This document shows, piece by piece, positions 8,454 to 18,100 of a DNA stretch of 64,000 bases (position 1 is the stretch's first letter; the number at the start of each line of letters is the position of its first letter). Source of the stretch: Abditibacteriota bacterium (lineage in GTDB: Bacteria; Armatimonadota; UBA5829); NCBI GenBank assembly GCA_017552965.1, contig JAFZNQ010000039.1:62001-126000 (forward strand), read 5' to 3'. Both the position numbers and the translations under genes were made by a program. The notes beneath the pieces were generated by a model. That model was not told the DNA's origin. It did no database searches and was given only the letters and a program-made list of their open reading frames with translations.

Positions 8454-10427
8454 ATGAAAGCTATGAAAAGAATAACAGCTGTGCATGGCAGACGCGGTTC
8501 TACGCTGATCGAGATCCTTGTCACGATATTTGTCCTGACAGGCGGTTTGTTTGTTCTGTACGGAATGTATCCTCAAGGCTTCAATATTCTGGAAAATGCC
8601 CGGAATATCAATACAGCCAAGGGGCTTATCCAGACAAGTATCTCGGATCTGCAGTCCAGAGCCGGCAATTTGCCATTTGCCATAGTTCCGTGCGACGATC
8701 TCGGAGATCCGGACGGCAGGATCCAGCAGGGCAACGGCACCGTGAAGATCTCCGCCCTCAACCCTTATCTCACCGAGAAGAACACCTTTGAGACCGACGA
8801 AGACGGCAACTACAAGGCCGACGGCCAGGGCAATTATCAGAGAGGCAGCCTGCTCCGCAGCAGAAAGGTAGTGGGCGAAAAGACCGAGATACCCGGCGGG
8901 GACTACGTGACCACCGCCAACGGCAACCTCTACGGCGGCAAATACACGCTGCTCTTCAGCCCCATAGACACCGAGAGAGACGCTGCCGGCAAGCTGGTCC
9001 GCTTCAGGATAGCAGGTCCCGAGATGACTCTCATAGACGACTCGGCCACCTCCCAGTATCCGGTCAATCAGATATGGACCGATGCAGAATTCGGCTGCTA
9101 CTTCAGCGAATATGACAGCAGGCTGTATTTTGCATTTTTGCCCTCTTCCGTCTATACCACCATGGACTATACCCGGAAGCTGGACTACGACAGAAAGTAT
9201 TACGTATCCTACATGGTGCGCAACCAGACCACGGGCCAGGTGTTCCGCAAGGAAGGCGGCATCCGGGTCAAGTCCGACTACGACGGCAGATGGAGCACCC
9301 TGTTTTATGACTACGACGAGAACAACGCCGAGCTGAACACCACCAACCTGATGGACGTGGGCAACGGCTACGTATTCCTGGCGGACACCCTGAAGGTCAA
9401 GAGGATCTTCGAAGAGGTGACGGACGGCAGCTTTGGCAGAGATCCCTACCAGTTCGTCATGGCCGACCCCATCGTGGGCACCGTAGTATTCAACCCTCTC
9501 GGCCACGACCTGAAGTTTGAGGCGGACGGCCGCAAGACGGCTCTGACCGCCACCATAGACTACATGATATATGACTCCCGCATCATCGCGCAGGACTTCC
9601 AGTTCCCTGCCAGTCACGATTATGACGGCTCGGTGAAGCTGAAGCTGCACACGGGAGGCATCCTGGGCGTGGGCAGTCCCACCGACATCACCGACGGCGC
9701 CGGCACGGACAACCCCGACGAGCCCACCTTTGAAGGCCTCATCAGAGGCGCCTTTGACGCCACGGGCAACGTGAACCTGCAGCTGGGCCACAAGATATCC
9801 ACGGTGGACGAGCTGGTGCTGCCTCAGTCGGTGCTCATCATCGACATGGCCACCGGTCTCAGAGTGTTCCCGGCCGACGAGGACGCTTCGGATATATCCA
9901 TCGACTTTGGCAACGGAGTCATCAACTTCCGGTCCTCCACGGTGGATCTGATCAGCTGGGCCGACGGCTCCTCCAGACCCGTGTATTCGGACGTGGATAT
10001 GTCCAACAGGGCCGTGAGAGTGTATTACCGCACGGACAACGACTGGCTGGTGAAGTTCGTCAAGCTGCCCGACAGCTTCATGGACAACGGCAAGGGCGAG
10101 AAGAACTACAACCTGAACGTGGACCTCAACTGGGACGAATACGGCATAGCGGCCAACTCTCCCGGCAGGGTGTATTTCCCTCAGGTGTACGCCGGTCTGG
10201 ACGTACTGGTGGACTATGTGGACACGGACGGCAACGCCGTGTACGGCGAGCTGCAGAAGATATCCGAGTTCCCCGAGGACAACCAAAGCAGCTGCTACAT
10301 CGAGCTGAAGAATGACGCCGAGTCCATCTCCAACATCAGAGGCTCGGGGATCAACGTAGGCGCTTACTGGAGAAACAACGGTAAGTTCAGAGCGAGAGAC
10401 ATCAATTTTTCAATCATCGGACAGTAA
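8454..10427 (+). CDS. Giant pilin-like protein, PilV-like N-terminus
   Basis: A 657-residue protein with a prepilin N-terminus: a basic leader ending HGRRG, then STLIEILVTIFVLTGGLFVL. Mature position 1 is Ser and not Phe, but Glu5 is kept. The pattern resembles PilV-type minor pilins, which are normally below 200 residues. The remaining 600 residues are rich in Asp, Gly, Tyr and Asn, predicted beta-rich, and matched no family I can name. The start is taken at 8454 because AGGA lies seven bases upstream; ATGs at 8439 and 8463 are alternatives. It is 29 bases after the pilin and 3 bases before the next gene, so it belongs to the same transcript. A role as a tip or surface-exposed minor subunit is inferred. 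Confidence 0.7.
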   Translation: MKAMKRITAVHGRRGSTLIEILVTIFVLTGGLFVLYGMYPQGFNILENARNINTAKGLIQTSISDLQSRAGNLPFAIVPCDDLGDPDGRIQQGNGTVKISALNPYLTEKNTFETDEDGNYKADGQGNYQRGSLLRSRKVVGEKTEIPGGDYVTTANGNLYGGKYTLLFSPIDTERDAAGKLVRFRIAGPEMTLIDDSATSQYPVNQIWTDAEFGCYFSEYDSRLYFAFLPSSVYTTMDYTRKLDYDRKYYVSYMVRNQTTGQVFRKEGGIRVKSDYDGRWSTLFYDYDENNAELNTTNLMDVGNGYVFLADTLKVKRIFEEVTDGSFGRDPYQFVMADPIVGTVVFNPLGHDLKFEADGRKTALTATIDYMIYDSRIIAQDFQFPASHDYDGSVKLKLHTGGILGVGSPTDITDGAGTDNPDEPTFEGLIRGAFDATGNVNLQLGHKISTVDELVLPQSVLIIDMATGLRVFPADEDASDISIDFGNGVINFRSSTVDLISWADGSSRPVYSDVDMSNRAVRVYYRTDNDWLVKFVKLPDSFMDNGKGEKNYNLNVDLNWDEYGIAANSPGRVYFPQVYAGLDVLVDYVDTDGNAVYGELQKISEFPEDNQSSCYIELKNDAESISNIRGSGINVGAYWRNNGKFRARDINFSIIGQ

Positions 10428-10430
10428 AAT

Positions 10431-12335
10431 ATGAAAAGCATGATCATTAACAGAGCGCCAGTGAGCCGGCAAGGCTTCACTCTCATGGAGCTTTTGGTAG
10501 TATTGGCTCTTTCTATCATTCTTATGGCGCTGCTCCTGGTACCTATCTACAAGACTCTGGAAAACAACCGTCTTACCGGAGCCAGTGTGAACGCCCAGAA
10601 GTCTGCCCGGGATGCCATGGACAAGGTGAGAAAGGATATCTCAGAGGCTATATACGTCTATGACTCCGGCGAGACTCCCATGCTGCTGCCCGTCAACCAT
10701 TTGGTGGACTCCGACGGCAACTTTGTCGACAAGCCTGTGGTCCTGGACAATGCCGTGATCAATCTGATCATGCCCAAGACCGAGTTCTACTGCTCCAATC
10801 CGGATCACGATCCCTCTGCCAGCAGGAGCTTTCCAAGAGGCGACAGATACGCCGACGACGGGCTGGAAATGGCTATCAACGAATGTCCTTCCTGCCACAC
10901 CAGCCAGTTCGTAAAGGTAGTCCCCAAGACTCCCATCGAAAAGGGCAATCTGGTGGTCAGATACTTCCTGGGCCTCAAATACAACAAGGACGAGGATGCC
11001 AATAGGAGCATCATGACTGCCGGCGACCTGCTGGCCGATCCTCTGGACTGGACAGTGGCCGACAACGAGGGCTGGAGACCCGAGTCCAACTGGAACGAGG
11101 CAGAGGGCATGGACAACAGCCTGATCCTCTACCGGGTGGAATTCGATCCCTATGACGACAGCCTGTTCCCCGAGGAATACTCTCTGCCCGAGGACAGAGA
11201 AGCCGCTCCCGAGCAGTGGGACAAGGTGATGGCCAGGAGGATCTCCGACGCCAACGTGTTCTATCATCCCGACGTGGCCGACGTATGGGCCGAGCGGGCC
11301 GACACCGTGGGCCTGGCGGAGGCCATGGACCTGGGCGCCGCCGACAAGGACAGAGATTACGTGGACGGCCACCCCTTCAGAGTCAAGGCTACCGTGGCCT
11401 TTGTGCCCGCAGCCATAGCCGGCGAGGCTCCCAGAGCCGACACCGGCAACGAGGCTGTCTTTGACGGACAGGGCTTTGCCCCTGCCTCCTACAGCACCAA
11501 ATACGCCCTGCTGGGCAAGACCCTGAGGGTGGAGGTGACCCGCTCCGACGCCAACATGCAGCCCGTGAAGAAGTGGCTCCTGGAGGTGGCTCCCAACGGC
11601 TCCAACGGCATCCTCAAGGAGTATGCCTCGCCGTCGGATCCCACCAGCGCTCTCAGCAGCGTGTTCGACGTGAACGACTATATGTACGGCGCTTCCCGCA
11701 GCGTGTCCCTGACGGATATGCAGGGCGAGGATATGCCCATGGCCTTCACCTTCAACGCCGAGAACGGCAAGATAGAGTTCGGCCTGGTTCCCAAGCCCAA
11801 TCCGGAGCTGCAGGACAACCTGGATCAGACCCGGCTGTTCTACTATCCCGACATAGACGTTTACGGCTACAAGTTTCTGGAATATCCCAACGCTTCCGTG
11901 GTTCCCGGCAGCGAACAGGTGAGCTATTACAACGCCTATTACCGCAACAACACCGGCGACATAGTGGAGAACGGCTACGTGACCTACAACGATCTGGAAG
12001 CCCACGGGGTGGACAGCGTGTTTTATCAGCGGGCGCCTTATTCCCTGGGTCAGCTGACCTACAACCAGTACAAGATGGATTATGAAAAGGGTATAGTTTA
12101 CTGGAAGCCCTTGCTCGCCCATAACGCCAACGTGTTTCCCGAGCTCTATATTGACATACCCACGGTCAATTACAGGATCCAGTTCAACAAGCCTTCCGAC
12201 AAGGTTACTATTTCCTACAGCACCAACGAGGTTATCGACGTGGTCATGGATATGAGGATGCACTACAGCAACAGCTTCCCGCCCAAGTCCTCTTCGGTAA
12301 ACGAAAAGGTCGTGGTAGGCAATGCGTTAAGATAG
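10431..12335 (+). CDS. Giant pilin-like protein, PilW/GspJ-like N-terminus
   Basis: A 634-residue protein with leader MKSMIINRAPVSRQG followed by FTLMELLVVLALSIILMALL, including Glu5. The next stretch, AQKSARDAMDKVRKDISEAI, resembles the start of PilW/GspJ minor pilins. The large C-terminal part has a possible metal site (FYCSNPDHD...NECPSCH, about residues 105-150) and then long beta-rich, acidic sequence with no family I recognise. Usual PilW/GspJ proteins have 200-350 residues, so this one is about twice as long. It lies 3 bases after the PilV-like gene and 10 bases before the PilX-like gene. Confidence 0.7.
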   Translation: MKSMIINRAPVSRQGFTLMELLVVLALSIILMALLLVPIYKTLENNRLTGASVNAQKSARDAMDKVRKDISEAIYVYDSGETPMLLPVNHLVDSDGNFVDKPVVLDNAVINLIMPKTEFYCSNPDHDPSASRSFPRGDRYADDGLEMAINECPSCHTSQFVKVVPKTPIEKGNLVVRYFLGLKYNKDEDANRSIMTAGDLLADPLDWTVADNEGWRPESNWNEAEGMDNSLILYRVEFDPYDDSLFPEEYSLPEDREAAPEQWDKVMARRISDANVFYHPDVADVWAERADTVGLAEAMDLGAADKDRDYVDGHPFRVKATVAFVPAAIAGEAPRADTGNEAVFDGQGFAPASYSTKYALLGKTLRVEVTRSDANMQPVKKWLLEVAPNGSNGILKEYASPSDPTSALSSVFDVNDYMYGASRSVSLTDMQGEDMPMAFTFNAENGKIEFGLVPKPNPELQDNLDQTRLFYYPDIDVYGYKFLEYPNASVVPGSEQVSYYNAYYRNNTGDIVENGYVTYNDLEAHGVDSVFYQRAPYSLGQLTYNQYKMDYEKGIVYWKPLLAHNANVFPELYIDIPTVNYRIQFNKPSDKVTISYSTNEVIDVVMDMRMHYSNSFPPKSSSVNEKVVVGNALR

Positions 12336-12345
12336 GGGCAGGACT

Positions 12346-15060
12346 ATGATGCGTACCAATAATTCCAAGGGTTTTACTCTGATACTTGCCTTGATAGTAT
12401 TGACCCTGCTATCAACACTGCTGGCTCTGTTCATCGCCATGGTGTCATCCAATCTGAGGCAGTCCCAGAATTCGCTGAAGATCTCCACCATCGAAGTGAT
12501 GGCCAACTCGGGCATAGATTACTGCAACAACATGCTGATCCACAGCCCGGACGGAGCCGACTGGCGGCCTGTACCCGACAACATATCCATGGTCGAAGAC
12601 TGGATGCCCGATCCGGCCAATCCCATGCCCGACGAAGCCGACTGTGTGGCCAACCTGAGGGAGCTGGCGGAATCGGACCCCGATTATGACAACCTGATAG
12701 CCTATTGGCCCACGGAGCTGCAGACTGCCGACGGCATCACCTACGCAGGCCCCAACGGCGGCTACACCAGAGTCAACTCCGGCGACGGCAGATTCCTGGT
12801 GAGGGTGTCCTATGACAGCGTCACCCCCGGCGAGGACGGAGTCTATTTTGCCAACTTCTTCGACGCAGAGTCCAAGTTCATCAGGATAGAATCCATAGGC
12901 AAGCTGGGCGTAGTGGACGAAAACGATCCCACTACCATGAAGCCCTACGGCAATCCCACCAAGCAGCATTATCTGGTGGCCTACAAGCCCATAGGCATCA
13001 CCGACTATCTGAGGTTCGTCACCAACAAGGACAACCGCAAGACAGTGTTCAATATAGGCACCGATTTTCTCCATGAGACCTTTGGCCGGGCTCAGACCCG
13101 CTACTCCTTCAGAGGCGCTCCCATGAGGATCCAGGGCGACGCCGAGTTCGACGCCAACTGCAACGTGTTCCTCAGAGGACAGGAGCTGGACGTGAACGGC
13201 AGCAGCGTGGTATCCCCCAGAGACTATCTGGAGATCACCGGCGAGCTCTCCAATCCCGACCTGGAGTTCGTCACTCTGTTCTCCTGCGACGACACGCGCT
13301 CCGATCTCATGGACGACAACGTCAGCAAGGACCTCTTTGTCAAGAGAGGCGGCGCCAGGACCGGCGACGGCGTGACCAGGATCGCCGCTCCCATACTGGA
13401 CGTCAGCGACGTGACCAAGGCCAACCTGAGATACAGGGCCCTGACCAAGAATTCGGGCAAGTATCTGGCCGACACCGGCAGGAATTCCGGCGAGTTCGGC
13501 TGGGGCTCGGGTATATATATCAACAATACCTCCGACGTGCAGAAGGAATCGGAGACCCTCTTCGGCGGCTATTCGCTGAGAGCCGACTGGCTGAATCCGG
13601 GCAACCTGTTCAGCAGGAACTGGCAGGGTCCCTACTATATCCCGCCCGGAGTGGTGGTGGTGCTGCATCCCGACATCAGTACGGGCATCACCATTACCCG
13701 CACCGATTTTGACTCCCGCAACAAGAACAGAGTCTGGTGCGACGCCGAGGGCTACCCCCATCCCGAATGGGGCGCCACCATCAACGTGCCCTATCCCGTG
13801 GAGGGAGAGGACCGCAGCTTTGACGGCAACGGACTGCCCCGGTGGGCCGACCCCGGCCAGAGCCGGATAAAGGGCAACGGCGTGCTGTATGCCGAGGGCA
13901 ATATCCGCATCAAGGGTATGCTGCCCGAGAACGTGCAGCTGACGGTGGTATCCAACGAGAACATCTACATCGAGGGCAACCTGCTCAAATACAGGACTGC
14001 CGACACAGAGCTGGACAGGGCAGTGGATATGCTGGGCCAGGACTCTTCGCCTGTGGACCACAGATGCTCCCTCAGCCTGCTGGCCCGGAACAACGTGGTG
14101 GTGAATACCACTCAGTTCCTGGCTCCTCAGATGGCTCTGGGTCCCGACGACACGGCCTCCGACGCAGACGGCAGCAACGAGCCTCCCTACCATATGGAGC
14201 TGTCTCCCATGGATTATGGCCGCAGCTTCAGCTGGAGCTACATGTTCGGCCCCTACGAGAGCGAGACCGACCTCTACGGCGCCGTGCTGGCCAACGGCTA
14301 CAACGTGATGCTGCGCCATTCTTCCAAGAACGGCTTCGTGGACGCCTATATGGACGTCTATAATCAGAACGTCCGCAACTGGAGATCTCTCAACTGGGGC
14401 AGCGAGCTCAACCAGAATCCATATTACAGAGACAACGCCTATCGCAACAAGCTGAGAATGGACGGCGGCAACGCCTGGGATACCCTGGCCAACGGCTCCG
14501 GCTGGAGATACGCCGAGGAATACTTCAAGCTGTTTGACAGTGACATCTACGACGGCGCCCGTCCCACCTTTGGCGACATACAGTATATGCGCATATTCCT
14601 GGACCGGGAGTCCGTGGGCAACTATGTGCTGGGCAACATATCCGTGAACCCCATGGACGTGAGGATAGAGGCTCTGACCTATGCTCAGAACGGGTCCTTC
14701 TTCATCATCCCGGGCTACTGGTTCAACCCCGATCCCAACTTTGACAATGACAAGCTGTGGATGCTGGGCGACCCCATGGATATCAGAGTGACCATAGACG
14801 GCGCCATCTCCGAGAACGTGATGGCCGACAAGAGCGACCAGAGAGCCTGGATGGAAAAGTGGGGCAAGACCTTTGACCCCTCGCTGGAGGACCACGACAG
14901 CTATCACGACGGACAGGGCCTCAACATACTGTATGACGATCACCTGGCTTACCCGGTGGTGGACATGCAGCCCATCCGGACCGACAGATACGGCAGAGTG
15001 CTGCCCGTGTCGCCCAAGCTGCCAGTATCGGAGACCCTGGTGTATAAGGGCCGACCATAA
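12346..15060 (+). CDS. Giant PilX/GspK-like protein with DUF4900-like region
   Basis: A 904-residue protein whose leader MMRTNNSKG is followed by FTLILALIVLTLLSTLLALF. Mature position 5 is Leu and not Glu, as in PilX/GspK-type tip proteins. The segment after the helix, SSNLRQSQNSLKISTIEVMA, keeps the PilX pattern. In the middle, GVLYAEGNIRIKGMLPENVQ and LTVVSNENIYIEGNLL resemble the DUF4900 region found in long PilX-like proteins of Armatimonadota and Deinococcota. The C-terminus holds aromatic-rich sequence and ends in SETLVYKGRP. It is last in the pilin cluster and is followed by a terminator. Confidence 0.72.
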   Translation: MMRTNNSKGFTLILALIVLTLLSTLLALFIAMVSSNLRQSQNSLKISTIEVMANSGIDYCNNMLIHSPDGADWRPVPDNISMVEDWMPDPANPMPDEADCVANLRELAESDPDYDNLIAYWPTELQTADGITYAGPNGGYTRVNSGDGRFLVRVSYDSVTPGEDGVYFANFFDAESKFIRIESIGKLGVVDENDPTTMKPYGNPTKQHYLVAYKPIGITDYLRFVTNKDNRKTVFNIGTDFLHETFGRAQTRYSFRGAPMRIQGDAEFDANCNVFLRGQELDVNGSSVVSPRDYLEITGELSNPDLEFVTLFSCDDTRSDLMDDNVSKDLFVKRGGARTGDGVTRIAAPILDVSDVTKANLRYRALTKNSGKYLADTGRNSGEFGWGSGIYINNTSDVQKESETLFGGYSLRADWLNPGNLFSRNWQGPYYIPPGVVVVLHPDISTGITITRTDFDSRNKNRVWCDAEGYPHPEWGATINVPYPVEGEDRSFDGNGLPRWADPGQSRIKGNGVLYAEGNIRIKGMLPENVQLTVVSNENIYIEGNLLKYRTADTELDRAVDMLGQDSSPVDHRCSLSLLARNNVVVNTTQFLAPQMALGPDDTASDADGSNEPPYHMELSPMDYGRSFSWSYMFGPYESETDLYGAVLANGYNVMLRHSSKNGFVDAYMDVYNQNVRNWRSLNWGSELNQNPYYRDNAYRNKLRMDGGNAWDTLANGSGWRYAEEYFKLFDSDIYDGARPTFGDIQYMRIFLDRESVGNYVLGNISVNPMDVRIEALTYAQNGSFFIIPGYWFNPDPNFDNDKLWMLGDPMDIRVTIDGAISENVMADKSDQRAWMEKWGKTFDPSLEDHDSYHDGQGLNILYDDHLAYPVVDMQPIRTDRYGRVLPVSPKLPVSETLVYKGRP

Positions 15061-15066
15061 ATTAAG

Positions 15067-15086
15067 AGGCTGCAGCGCAGCCTTTT
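15067..15086 (+). terminator. Intrinsic terminator after the pilin cluster
   Basis: AGGCTGC (15067-15073) pairs with GCAGCCT (15077-15083) across a three-base loop and is followed by TTT. It lies 7 bases after the PilX-like stop codon. The U-run is short, so termination may be partial. Confidence 0.7.
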
Positions 15087-15101
15087 AATATCATAGAGCC
15101 A

Positions 15102-15131
15102 TTGAAGTACAGACAAAGATAGTTATATTAT
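15102..15131 (+). promoter_or_regulatory. Promoter of the 1640-aa exported protein gene
   Basis: TTGAAG at 15102-15107 and TATTAT at 15126-15131 are 18 bases apart, just downstream of the terminator. This suggests that the large gene is expressed apart from the pilins. Confidence 0.5.
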
Positions 15132-15155
15132 TATGCCCCGAGCGGAGTTTTAACT

Positions 15156-18100
15156 ATGAGAAATACCATAAAAATCCTGTTAACAGCTGCCTTATTCGCA
15201 GTGTGCTGCACCATGCTGTTTGCCGAGGCCCAGCATTACAATGCCACGGTCAAGGTAAGAGCAGCCGTGCTGGAGCTTGCGGATGCCAACGGCAACGGTG
15301 TCATCGTCAACAGAAGCGGCACCGCCAGGACCATATCTTCGGGTTGGCTCGATACTCTGCTGACCTTCCAGAGCCTGAATCTGTCAAGGGATACCATCGG
15401 CATAGACGCCAGAGCCAACATTGAGTTTGAGTTCTACAATCCCAATGCCATGCCCGAGTATGCTCAGTTTGCCGACTACGCAGGGAATACTAATATAAAT
15501 CCGACCAATTTCTACAACGACCAGAGAAACAATCCCGTGTACTGGCTGCTGCCTGCCGACTGCGTGACAGCCAGGGCCCTCTCGCAGCTGGACGTGCTGC
15601 TGGTGCCCTATGCCGCCGGCGACGTGTATCAGCTCCTGTCCATGAACAAGACAGTCAAGGACTGGGTAGCCAGGGGCGGCGTGTTGTGGTATGACACGGA
15701 CAAGCCCTCCAAGAGCGTGCCCATAGATATCACTCCCATAGTCAAGCTGTCCTTTGGCAAGGCCTCCGGACGCTCCGGTATCAGCAGCACCAGCCCCATA
15801 CTGGACTATCCCTTCGTGCTGGATCTGGACAAGATCACCGACCTGTCCGAGGGCAGCCTGCAGCAGACAGGCACTCTGGGTCTGGAGCACAATTTTTCCG
15901 CCATCACCTTCAACAACGACGCTCCTTCCTACAGCGTGGTGAAGGTGGGCGAGGGCAAGGTGGTCTTCAGCTTTGATTCCCTGACGGGAAAGATCGTGGA
16001 TCTCTCCGCTTCCGACGACTACAAGAAGGCTGCCTTCAACATGCTGTATTATGCCCTGGGCAACACCACTCTCCGCAGCGGCGCCCTCACGGGGCTTTTG
16101 GGCAGCAGCGTGACCTATACCGGCGGCTTCGCCGGCAAGGCCAAGCCCATCATAGACGCCAACCGGGTCATCTATACCACCGACATGCCCGGCAACTACG
16201 CAGTGTATATAGAGGGTGAAAAGCTCACCAACGGCCAGTGCCCCGATCGGGACAAAAAGCTGTCCAAGCCTGCAGTGCTGGGCGAGAATGACGTGGTGGT
16301 CTATGACGAGGACGGCGTGGTCTATCTCTACGACGGTATCACCTATACCATGGGCGGCATGAACGTGGGCACAGGCAGATGGCTGAAGATCTACGAGCCT
16401 GAGGACACGGACCATCCCGATGATACCGACGACTTTGCCAACACGGACTATGCTCCTCTGGTCAGAGACAACTGGGTCTATTATGCCGACAATTACGCCA
16501 GGCTGCACTGCATCTACACCAAGGATCTCTCCTCCGGTGAGGCTCAGCACAGCTGGGTGACCAAGGTCACAGTCAACGCCAACGACAGGATGCTGCTGGC
16601 TCAGCCCCTGCTGTATTCCTGCACGGAGAGCAACGGAGCCTACGTGACCCACGTGGTCATGGCTACCAGAAAGATCAGCTCCGACTCCGACCAGCCCAGC
16701 ATCTCCTCGGTGCCCGTGTTTGTGGAAAACGAGGTGTGCTCCAATCAGCCGGCCAATCAGCCCTCCACAGACGTGCTGAAGCCGGATCTGACGGTGTATC
16801 CCTCCTTTGCCAGCAACAAGATGAGCTATTACAAGACCGAGGGCGGCGAATACATGCTGGACGTGGTCTGCGAATACAACATCGACGACGAGCTGCCGGT
16901 GGAGCAGTTCACCCTGACAGAGGGCTCGGACTATACAGTGGAGGACAACAAGAGTCTGATGCTGAAGTCCAAGAGGGTGACCAACAGCGAAGACGATTCC
17001 TCCTATCTTGCCATGTCCGATGACAGCGACCTGGTGAGGGGCGAGTCCAGGCTGAAGTACGTGCGCCTCAGCGACATGAAGTTCATCCTGACCTACGTGC
17101 CCAAATACGATAATGCTCCGGTGGGAGGCGGCACGGGAACGCGTCATTTCTACATAGAGAACAACGTGCTGGCCAATGCGGGCGACGGCTTTGTCATCAA
17201 ACTGAAGACCTATGACGTGGACGAGACCGGCTCCAAAAAGAACAGATACATAGCCAAGATCTACAACAATTCCATTATCACCAACGGGACCGTGGCCAAC
17301 ACCAGAGCCATGCAGTGGTCCTATCTGGTACACGGCGGTTATGACGGCATGAAGCTGCCCGAGGGCACCTCCACCTACACCGGCTCTCTCAAGTCGGAGA
17401 TCGACTGGGAGTTTCCTTACGGGACCACGAACCTGCCGGATATCACCAGCCTTTCCGATCCCGTCGCAGTGGGCGACAGAGTCTATTTTACAGCCACTGC
17501 CACCGTTGACGGCATCAACAGGACGGCTGTCATCTGCGTCAAGAACGACCCTACATACAAGCTGAAGATCGTGGACGAAGACGGCAACCCCGTACGCCTC
17601 TACAGCAACAAAAAGAATGAGTCCGACGCCTGGGTGCGGGACAAGACCTATGACGTGATGATATATCAGCCCGATCCCGTGTTCAAGGATTACGGACCCG
17701 ACGCCATCCGGTTCAACGTGCGCAACGCCGGCCTGCAGCTGGGTCTGGATGAAGAACAGGGCATCATCACCATCACCAAGAACAACACCCTGCGGCACAC
17801 CGTGGGCGAAAACTCCGATCCCAAGTGGCTGCCCTGCGGCGGCGTGACGGCCGCCCTGCCCGTGTTCGTCAGCGTGGACGCCAAATTCCTGCCCATCAAG
17901 AACGACACCTATCCCTTCATACCGGACGATTACAACGAGAACAACACCTCCAACAGCCTCAGCGTGTGGGACGGTGACAGCAATAAGACCAAGAAGCTCT
18001 ACGTGGATATGAGCGAATGGCAGACCCTGTGCTGGTACAGCATCCTGCCCGGCAACACCAAGGCCGCCATCTGCCCGGTGGTGTCCGGGGACAACGTGAT

